From Rivihabitans pingtungensis (GTDB lineage Bacteria; Pseudomonadota; Gammaproteobacteria; Burkholderiales; Aquaspirillaceae), in assembly GCF_003201855.1 (NCBI RefSeq), contig NZ_QJKI01000004.1, forward strand, positions 62,001-126,000: a stretch of DNA of 64,000 nt, read 5' to 3'. The notes below the pieces were generated by a model, which worked only from the letters and a program-made list of their open reading frames with translations, made no database searches and was not told the DNA's origin. The stretch's first letter is position 1. Each line of letters starts with the position of its first letter. This document shows positions 38,155-45,227 of the stretch, one piece after another. Position numbers and translations under genes: made by a program.

Positions 38155-38157
38155 AAC
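38121..38157 (+). CRISPR. array 1 repeat 14
   Basis: Full 37-nt repeat with one change (GTGTGAATTGAAAC). It separates the unknown gene from the TacAT module. The next 35 nt (38158-38192) have spacer size. Confidence 0.9.
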
Positions 38158-38227
38158 CCGTGACGGGCTGCCCGATATGTGGCATGGCGCAGACTGAACA
38201 AGCAACCATAAAACCGCAAGACCTGCC

Positions 38228-38256
38228 TTGAGCTGTACGGCAATTTGCCGTATTGT
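38228..38256 (+). promoter_or_regulatory. promoter and operator of the TacAT-like module
   Basis: TTGAGC, 17 nt, TATTGT, with a perfect palindrome TACGGCAATTTGCCGTA at 38236-38252 in the spacer. This is a suitable site for autorepression by the ribbon-helix-helix antitoxin. AGGAGG follows before the start codon. Confidence 0.65.
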
Positions 38257-38276
38257 TGAATCAGGAGGATAAAACC

Positions 38277-38558
38277 ATGCCCACTGCCACCGCAACTGCT
38301 CGTCTCGAAGCCCGCATCAGCACCGATCTGCATGCGATGCTCAAGCGCGCAGCTGAACTTCAGGGGCGCACCATGACTGATTTTGTGGTGTCCGCCGTGC
38401 AAGACGCGGCGCAACGCGCCATTGAGCAAGCCGAAGTGATCCGGCTGTCTCTGGCCGATCAGGAATGTTTTGCGCAAGCGCTGTTGTCGCCACCCAAACC
38501 GGCGCCCGCCTTGGAGCGCGCCTTTACCCGGCGCAACACGCTGTTGCGCACGGAATGA
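38277..38558 (+). CDS. DUF1778 (TacA-type) antitoxin
   Basis: 93 residues. N-terminal ribbon-helix-helix ARLEARISTDLHAMLKRAAELQGRTMTDFVVSAVQDAAQRAI matches DUF1778 antitoxins (TacA/AtaR). The C-terminal half LADQECFAQALLSPPKPAPALERAF wraps and neutralises a GNAT toxin in characterised pairs. AGGAGG lies 10 nt upstream; the ORF overlaps the toxin gene by ATGA. It lies inside the CRISPR array region, transcribed in the same direction as the array. Confidence 0.9.
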   Translation: MPTATATARLEARISTDLHAMLKRAAELQGRTMTDFVVSAVQDAAQRAIEQAEVIRLSLADQECFAQALLSPPKPAPALERAFTRRNTLLRTE

Positions 38559-39052
38559 GCCAGGCGCCGTTTCGGCTGACGCCGCTGGATGCCGCACATG
38601 ATCGCGCCGCTTTTTGCTGCGAGGCGGAGTCGCTGAACCGCTATCTGTGCAAGCAAGCCAGCCAGGACATGCGCCGCCGTGTGGCGGCTTGTTTTGTGGC
38701 CCTGGCGGATGATCGGCGCATTGCCGGCTACTACACATTGGCCTCGGCAAGCTTGGTGCTGGCCGATCTGCCGGCCAGCATTGGCAAAAAACTGCCGCGC
38801 TATCCAAGCGTGCCCGCCGTCCGCCTGGGCCGCCTGGCGGTCGATCAGGCGTTTAAGGGGCAAGGTTTGGGAGGGGCGCTGCTGGCCGATGCGCTGGCGC
38901 GCGCTGCCCGTTCAGAAATTGCCGCCTTTGCCCTGGTGGTGGATGCCAAGGATGAGGCCGCCGCCGCGTTCTACCGGCATCACGGCTTTATTGCCTTGCC
39001 AAACTCACCGCTTATCCTGTTTTTGCCGCTGGCCACCGTCCCGCACGCTTGA
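38555..39052 (+). CDS. GNAT-type toxin (TacT-like)
   Basis: 165 residues of the GNAT acetyltransferase fold: FRLTPLDAAHDRAAFCCEAESLNRYLCKQASQDMRRRVAACFVA, acetyl-CoA-binding VRLGRLAVDQAFKGQGLGGALLADAL (R/Q-x-x-G-x-G/A) and the C-terminal AFYRHHGFIALPNSPLILFLPL, closely following TacT/AtaT. Toxins of this type acetylate the amino acid on charged tRNA and stop translation. The ATG overlaps the antitoxin stop. The gene ends 6 nt before the remnant ATTGAAAC of a CRISPR repeat. Confidence 0.9.
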   Translation: MSQAPFRLTPLDAAHDRAAFCCEAESLNRYLCKQASQDMRRRVAACFVALADDRRIAGYYTLASASLVLADLPASIGKKLPRYPSVPAVRLGRLAVDQAFKGQGLGGALLADALARAARSEIAAFALVVDAKDEAAAAFYRHHGFIALPNSPLILFLPLATVPHA

Positions 39053-39058
39053 CGCACC

Positions 39059-39322
39059 ATTGAAACGTCCAGCCGCGATTGAGCTGGGCGGCAGGCCAGA
39101 GGTCACCCGGTGGGTCACCACCGGGTGTGGATTAAGAGCGGCTAACAAAACCCTCCTGGCGTTGTTGCACGACCTTGCCGTACTACCTGTACTGTCTACG
39201 GTCGTGCGCCTAGCCAGGATCGCTTCGCTGGGTTTTGTTAGCCGCTCTAAAACGAAAATTACACCCGCACCGCGCAAATCATGCGCATCACCCGGCAGAT
39301 CGTTACCCGTTATGGATGAAGC
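39059..39322 (+). CRISPR. leader-distal end of array 1, broken by a dispersed element
   Basis: 39059-39066 reads ATTGAAAC, the last 8 nt of a repeat. 39067-39101 is a 35-nt spacer. 39102-39133 is the first 32 nt of a repeat, and the rest (AAAC, 39250-39253) lies beyond the dispersed element. 39254-39286 is a 33-nt spacer. 39287-39322 is a degenerate terminal repeat (starts ATCACCCGG, ends TGGATGAAGC). All spacings fit the array exactly, which is why I regard these as parts of array 1. Confidence 0.85.
39132..39250. repeat. dispersed palindromic element, copy 9, inside a CRISPR repeat
   Basis: Ends TTAAGAGCGGCTAACAAAAC and GGTTTTGTTAGCCGCTCTAA form near-perfect terminal inverted repeats of about 21 nt. 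The core contains CCTCCTGGCGTTGTTGCACGACC and CAGGATCGCTTCGCTGGG. It is flanked on both sides by the two parts of one CRISPR repeat. Confidence 0.85.
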
Positions 39323-39329
39323 ACAAAGA

Positions 39330-39710
39330 TCAGGCCGGGCGGTGCATCTTCTGGGGCTGTATCAGGCACTCGGCCGGAATGCCCAACTTATCGTGTAGCT
39401 TCCAGATCATGTTCAGCGTCAGCGGGCGTTTGCGGTTCAGAACCTCATAGACGCGATTCAGCCGGCCGATGACAGGCGTTAAGTCCTTGGGCGTCAGCCC
39501 TGCTTGATCCATGCGGAATTTGATGGCCTCGACCGGGTCGGGCAGGTCAATCGGGTAGTGTTTGGCTTCGTAGGCTTCCACCAGCGTCAGCAGGATTTCA
39601 AAACGGTCACCGTCTGCCGTGCCAGGGGCCGGTTCATTGTCGAAGTAGGCCGAGACTTCACGTAGCGCGGCCTGATAGTCTTCTTCGGTGCGGATCGGGC
39701 GAATATCCAT
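39330..39710 (-). CDS. higA: HigA-type antitoxin (HTH)
   Basis: 126 residues. The C-terminal XRE-like HTH (DLPDPVEAIKFRMDQAGLTPKDLTPVIGRLNRVYEVLNRKRPLTLNMIWKLHDKLGIP) is of HigA type. The N-terminal half (MDIRPIRTEEDYQAALREVSAYFDN) is the usual HigA toxin-contacting region. Follows the toxin gene by 1 nt, the toxin-first order typical of higBA. It should bind HigB and repress the operon. Confidence 0.92.
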   Translation of the reverse strand: MDIRPIRTEEDYQAALREVSAYFDNEPAPGTADGDRFEILLTLVEAYEAKHYPIDLPDPVEAIKFRMDQAGLTPKDLTPVIGRLNRVYEVLNRKRPLTLNMIWKLHDKLGIPAECLIQPQKMHRPA

Positions 39711-39711
39711 G

Positions 39712-40017
39712 TCAGACCTCCATTTCTACAGTTTCGGCGTCTATGGCATCGTATTCCTGATGGGTGCCGATGAATTTCACATAGATCGCTTGGTAGTGGT
39801 AAGCAACAGACACCACCAGTCGGTAATCGTTGCCCTTGATGTTGAACACCACGCGGCGATTTTTGAGGATGCTTGCGCTTCGATAGCGTTCTTTGATCTC
39901 AGCGGGTTGTGTCCATGCGGCCTTCCTGGCTTCATCTACCCAAGACTTGAGCGCTTGTTCTGCATCCGGGTGTTTTTCCCAGAAAACGCGAAGAAATTTA
40001 ACGGCGATGATGTTCAT
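39712..40017 (-). CDS. higB: HigB-type mRNA interferase toxin
   Basis: 101 residues, RelE/HigB fold: MNIIAVKFLRVFWEKHPDAEQALKSWVDEARKAAWTQPAEIKERYRSASIL...VVFNIKGNDYRLVVSVAYHYQAIYVKFIGTHQEYDAID. Conserved R-x-V-F-N-I, N-D-Y-R-L and Y-V-K-F-I-G-T-H are characteristic. It is a ribosome-dependent mRNA endonuclease. The start at 40017 is chosen for family fit; the longer open frame is not coding. It lies between array 1 and leader 2 and faces the arrays. Confidence 0.93.
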   Translation of the reverse strand: MNIIAVKFLRVFWEKHPDAEQALKSWVDEARKAAWTQPAEIKERYRSASILKNRRVVFNIKGNDYRLVVSVAYHYQAIYVKFIGTHQEYDAIDAETVEMEV

Positions 40018-40024
40018 CGTGGCG

Positions 40025-40045
40025 ATTATAGTCCCACCTTGGGAC
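40025..40045 (-). promoter_or_regulatory. higBA promoter with operator
   Basis: TATAAT on the minus strand (40025-40030) adjoins a perfect palindrome GTCCCACCTTGGGAC at 40031-40045, a plausible HigA binding site within the -10/-35 spacer. Confidence 0.65.
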
Positions 40046-40190
40046 AAAAGAAATGACAAGCAAGACAACACACTATCCGGCAACACGATGGCCACCTGGT
40101 GGGGCGTGCAAGGATTTGATGCTCGCTCGGCAGGCGCCCGGCGGGTCACATCAGTGACAATTTGACGGCCCACTGATTGTCTGATCGGGC

Positions 40191-40439
40191 ATTGACCCGC
40201 CCGCACGCCCTGCGCACAATGCCCACACCCACCAGGCCACTCCACCGCCAAAGCTCGCCCCGCGCGAACCCCAAGCGAACGGCTAAACCCGGTGGGGTTC
40301 GCGCTGGAGTGAGTCCATTGAATATAAAACTCTTTTTTCTCGATGCTCGGGGGTATGCCCGCTCACCATCCAATGTGGGCGGCAGGTTCGCGCGCGATGC
40401 AGAAAAATGGGTGGAAATTCAAGGGGTTTCTGGCGAGAA
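40191..40439 (+). promoter_or_regulatory. CRISPR leader 2
   Basis: Homologous to leader 1 along its full ~250 nt. Conserved blocks include ACAATGCCCACACCC, CGCGCGAACCCCAAGCGAACGG-type runs, GGGGTTCGCGCTGGAGT and AAATTCAAGGGGTTTCTGGCG. It retains an A/T-rich promoter-like patch (TTGAATATAAAACTC). Confidence 0.8.
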
Positions 40440-40688
40440 GTCACCCGGTGGGTCACCACCGGGTGTGGATTGAAACTGCGCGGGACCTGCGCAACAGCTC
40501 GCAGTTCGAGCGTCACCCGGTGTGTCACCACCGGGTGTGGATTGAAACTACCGTCTGGTGGCGGGTGGGGTGGAGTACGGCTGTCACCCGGTGGGTCACC
40601 ACCGGGTATAGCTTGAAACCACATGCAGGAAGCCCCTGAAACATCCCTGCCGTAGTCACCCGCCTTCTCACCAAATACCGGTTAAAGC
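40440..40688 (+). CRISPR. CRISPR array 2: 3 repeats plus degenerate terminal repeat
   Basis: Repeats at 40440, 40512 and 40583 are of the GGGTCACCACC type, with small changes in the second (GGTGTGTC) and third (GTATAGCTTGAAAC). A degenerate last repeat starts GTCACCCGCC at 40655 and ends near 40688. Spacers are 40477-40511, 40549-40582 and 40620-40654 (35, 34, 35 nt). Same orientation as array 1; no cas genes of its own. Confidence 0.95.
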
Positions 40689-40787
40689 GCACGTTCGCTA
40701 AAGCCATCACGGCAGCGCTCGGCCCGTGCTTGGGCTGGGCGATGCTACAATGCTGGTTTTACGCATTCGCCCGAATCAGGACTGTCC

Positions 40788-42161
40788 ATGCTCTCGCTTT
40801 ACAACACGCTCACCCGCCAGAAAGAGGTGTTCACCCCCATCGAACCCGGCAAGGTCCGCATGTATGTGTGCGGAATGACGGTGTACGACTACTGCCATCT
40901 GGGTCATGCCCGGGTGATGGTGGTGTTCGACATGGTCAGCCGCTGGCTGCGCGCCAGTGGGCTGGACGTGACTTATGTGCGCAATATCACCGATATTGAC
41001 GACAAAATCATCAAGCGCGCGGCTGAAAATGGTGAATCCATCCAGGCGCTGACCCAGCGCTTTATCGACGCGATGAACCAGGACGCCGACGCGCTGGGCA
41101 TTGTGCGCCCGACTTTCGAGCCGCGCGCCACCGAGCATATCTCCGGCATGCTGGCGCTGATTGCCCAGTTGATCGCCAACGGCAAGGCCTACCCGGCGGC
41201 CAATGGCGATGTGTATTACGCCGTGCGCGAGTTTGACGGCTACGGCAAGTTGTCGGGCAAATCGCTGGAAGACCTGCGTGCGGGCGAGCGGGTGGATGTG
41301 GATCCTTACAAGCGCGATCCGCTGGACTTTGTGCTGTGGAAAGCCTCGAAAGCCGGTGAGCCGGCCTGGGCGTCGCCGTGGGGCGAGGGCCGGCCGGGCT
41401 GGCATATCGAGTGCTCGGCGATGAGCTGCCACCACCTGGGCGAGCATTTCGACATCCACGGCGGCGGCGCGGATTTGCAGTTTCCGCACCACGAAAACGA
41501 AATCGCCCAAAGCGAGGGCGCGCACGGCCACGCCTATGTGAATTACTGGATGCACAATGGCTTTATCCGCGTGGACGACGAAAAAATGTCCAAATCGCTG
41601 GGCAATTTCTTCACCATCCGCGAGGTGCTGGAAAAATTCGACGCCGAAGTGGTGCGCTTTTTTATTCTGCGCGCCCACTATCGCAGCCCGCTGAATTATT
41701 CCGACGCCCACCTGGCCGACGCCCGCAATGCGCTGACCCGCTTGTACACCACGCTGAAAAACGTGCCGGCGGCCGAGGTGGCCATCGACTGGGCCAACCC
41801 GTATGCCGCGCGTTTTCAGGCGGCGATGAACGACGATTTCAACACCGTCGAAGCCATGGCCGTGCTGTTTGAGCTGGCGGCAGAAAGCAACCGCAGCGGC
41901 TCGGCCGAGCTGGCTGGCCTGCTGAAGGCGCTGGGCGGCGTGCTGGGCTTGTTGCAGCGCGATGCGCAGGCGTTTTTGCAAGGCGGCGATGACGCCGATG
42001 GGCTGTCGGCCGAGGCCATCGAGGCGCTGATTGCCGCCCGCCGCGCCGCGCGCGCCGCCAAAAATTGGGTAGAAAGCGACCGCATCCGCGACGAACTGAC
42101 CGCCGCCGGCATCGTGCTGGAAGATGGCGCGCAGGGCACGACCTGGCGCCGCGCCGGCTGA
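40788..42161 (+). CDS. cysS: cysteinyl-tRNA synthetase
   Basis: 457 residues, full length. Class I signature CHLGHAR (HIGH) and KMSKS in [12 protein letters not shown]; Zn-binding Cys in [14 protein letters not shown] and [13 protein letters not shown]. It charges tRNA-Cys. Starts 100 nt after the end of array 2, in an ordinary housekeeping context, with a good terminator behind it. Confidence 0.98.
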   Translation: MLSLYNTLTRQKEVFTPIEPGKVRMYVCGMTVYDYCHLGHARVMVVFDMVSRWLRASGLDVTYVRNITDIDDKIIKRAAENGESIQALTQRFIDAMNQDADALGIVRPTFEPRATEHISGMLALIAQLIANGKAYPAANGDVYYAVREFDGYGKLSGKSLEDLRAGERVDVDPYKRDPLDFVLWKASKAGEPAWASPWGEGRPGWHIECSAMSCHHLGEHFDIHGGGADLQFPHHENEIAQSEGAHGHAYVNYWMHNGFIRVDDEKMSKSLGNFFTIREVLEKFDAEVVRFFILRAHYRSPLNYSDAHLADARNALTRLYTTLKNVPAAEVAIDWANPYAARFQAAMNDDFNTVEAMAVLFELAAESNRSGSAELAGLLKALGGVLGLLQRDAQAFLQGGDDADGLSAEAIEALIAARRAARAAKNWVESDRIRDELTAAGIVLEDGAQGTTWRRAG

Positions 42162-42178
42162 TACCCCGTCAGCCGCGA

Positions 42179-42221
42179 TAAAAAACCCCGCGACATCAGG
42201 CCGATGTCGCGGGGTTTTTTT
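42179..42221 (+). terminator. rho-independent terminator of cysS
   Basis: AAAAAACCCCGCGACATC pairs with GATGTCGCGGGGTTTTTT around a 5-nt loop. Confidence 0.88.
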
Positions 42222-42321
42222 AGCGCTGCCAACAAAACGCTGCGAAGCGGTGCTGGCCAGATCGCGTAACGTGGTACGGCAAGGTCGGGCAGCAACGCCA
42301 GGAGGGTTTTGTGAACCGCGC

Positions 42322-42325
<4 letters not shown>
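42221..42325. repeat. dispersed palindromic element, copy 10
   Basis: Starts TAGCGCTGCCAACAAAACG directly after the cysS terminator and ends GGAGGGTTTTGTGAACCGCGCTTA, overlapping the stop of the helicase gene on the minus strand. Confidence 0.75.
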
Positions 42326-43686
<1,361 letters not shown>

Positions 43687-44183
43687 GCAAACAACTCCAG
43701 CCGCCGCGCATCTGCGCGGACGGGAGATAAAACCAGGGCGGAAACCTTGCCGGGGAACGCGCACGCGCCGTCCGTCACACGCCGCCACGCCGGACCAACA
43801 AACGCGGCCAGCGCCCCGTGCATCCATTCAGTTCAAAGCTTTGAATGCGGCGCGCCTGGATGTGGGGCTGACGTAGGCTTGCGCCGGACAAACGCGAGGC
43901 GCTTGTGTCAGTCTGTGTCAGGCTATATCAGCCACAGAAAAAGCGAATGGTTCGCGATTATAGCGAATCGCACACAAACTAGGTGTAAATACTGGGTTTC
44001 TGTGCTGCGTACGTCGTACACAAAGCGGGGCATCTTAACATTGCCGGGCGGGAAATGGTCTGACCAAGCACCGTATTTTTACGGATTTATGATTTGCGTC
44101 AGATTTTCACCACATCCGCCACGCTTGTCTTGCCGGCAGGCCGCAGGCACCATGCTGTTTTGTTTGCCACCGGAATGTTTGCC
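43687..44183. other. intergenic region between rhlE and gph
   Basis: Divergent promoter region of ~500 nt. 43,900-44,090 is AT-enriched. I see no gene, tRNA or repeat copy. The long 5' leader of the helicase gene could carry regulatory RNA structure, as in other cold-inducible helicases; no specific motif is visible. Confidence 0.4.
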
Positions 44184-44852
44184 ATGTTCAGCACCCCGAT
44201 TCGCGCCATCGCCTTTGACCTGGATGGCACCCTGGTTGACAGCCTGACCGACATCGCCGCCGCCGCCAACGCCGCCCGCGCCGAGCTGGGCCTGGCGCCG
44301 CTGGCCGATAGCCGGGTGCGCGGCTTTATCGGCGATGGCTCGGCCATGCTGATGGCGCGCACCGCCCAGGACGACCCACATGCCCAGGTGGATGATTCCC
44401 CGCTGCAAATCGCCGCCCGCGCCCACTTCAACCAGCATTACGCCCGCGTGGTGGCCGAGCACACCCGCCCCTATCCCGGCGCGGCGGAAGGCTTGCAGGC
44501 GCTGGCGGCGCTGGGCCTGCCGCTGGCCTGCGTGACCAATAAGCCGATTGCTTTTACCACCCCGCTGCTGGCAGCGCTGGATCTGGCGCAGTACTTTCAG
44601 TTGGTGCTAGGCGGCGACAGCCTGGCCGCCAAAAAACCCGACCCGCTGCCGCTGGCGCATGTCGCCCAGGCCCTGGCCGTCACCCCGGCACAGCTATTAA
44701 TGGTGGGCGACTCAAAAAACGACGTGCTGGCCGCCCGCGCGCACGGCTCGCCGGTGCTGGCGGTGAGCTATGGCTATACCGCATCGGCCAGCGCACTGGG
44801 CGCAGATGCAGTGATTGACCGCATCGACCAGATGGTGGCGCTGTTGGGGTGA
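44184..44852 (+). CDS. gph: phosphoglycolate phosphatase (HAD family)
   Basis: 222 residues. HAD motif I FDLDGTLVDSL, motif II VTNKP, motif III KKPDPLP and motif IV MVGDSKNDVLAAR. Cap-containing subfamily I with R-x-x-x-G-D/G-S-A (VRGFIGDGSAML) as in Gph. It hydrolyses 2-phosphoglycolate formed by RNA/DNA repair. The start could also be the ATG at 44175. Followed by a small membrane protein gene 97 nt downstream. Confidence 0.9.
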   Translation: MFSTPIRAIAFDLDGTLVDSLTDIAAAANAARAELGLAPLADSRVRGFIGDGSAMLMARTAQDDPHAQVDDSPLQIAARAHFNQHYARVVAEHTRPYPGAAEGLQALAALGLPLACVTNKPIAFTTPLLAALDLAQYFQLVLGGDSLAAKKPDPLPLAHVAQALAVTPAQLLMVGDSKNDVLAARAHGSPVLAVSYGYTASASALGADAVIDRIDQMVALLG

Positions 44853-44949
44853 GCTGGGCGGGCATGCCTGCCGGACAGGGCTTTCCTTTCAGCACAATTT
44901 GTTATATGTTTATATAAATTGTTCAAGTTCAGCCCAAGGAGCCCTTACC

Positions 44950-45138
44950 ATGACCTGCAATATCGGCAAAACCGAGCGCATTCTGCGCGTGATCGTCGGC
45001 CTGATCATCACCAGCCTGGCGTTTGTCGGCCCGCAAAGCCCGTGGGCGTATCTGGGCCTGGTGCCGGTGCTGACCGGCCTGCTGGGCTGGTGCCCGCCGT
45101 ATGCGATGCTGGGCATCAATACCTGCAAGAAGAAGTAA
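44950..45138 (+). CDS. YgaP-like (DUF2892) inner-membrane protein
   Basis: 62 residues. MTCNIGKTERILRVIVGLIITSLAFVG...YLGLVPVLTGLLGWCPPYAMLGINTCKKK has the DUF2892 pattern: N-terminal NIGxxER-x-x-R, two TM helices (about 12-28, 34-52) and GxCPxYxxLGxxTC. In YgaP this segment is fused to rhodanese; here it is free-standing. The three Cys may take part in sulfur or redox chemistry. AAGGAG precedes the start. Confidence 0.88.
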   Translation: MTCNIGKTERILRVIVGLIITSLAFVGPQSPWAYLGLVPVLTGLLGWCPPYAMLGINTCKKK

Positions 45139-45186
45139 GTCGCCGAAAGCTCATTCCAGACGGGACGTCATCTCGTCCCTCTGGCG

Positions 45187-45222
45187 AAAGCCCCACCCCC
45201 GTTGTCCGGGCGTGGGGCTTTG
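45187..45222. terminator. terminator between convergent genes
   Basis: AAAGCCCCAC pairs with GTGGGGCTTT around a 15-nt loop, suited to both the DUF2892 gene and the helicase gene. Confidence 0.75.
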
Positions 45223-45227
45223 TCTGT

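Noticed and set aside
40134..40170. Possible degenerate CRISPR repeat before leader 2 (CCCGGCGGGTCACATC)
   Set aside because: Only the first ~16 nt resemble a repeat, the tail differs and there is no spacer-sized spacing to any other repeat.
43687..44183. Possible cold-shock leader RNA of the helicase gene
   Set aside because: A long leader exists but I could not identify a conserved structure or cold-box.
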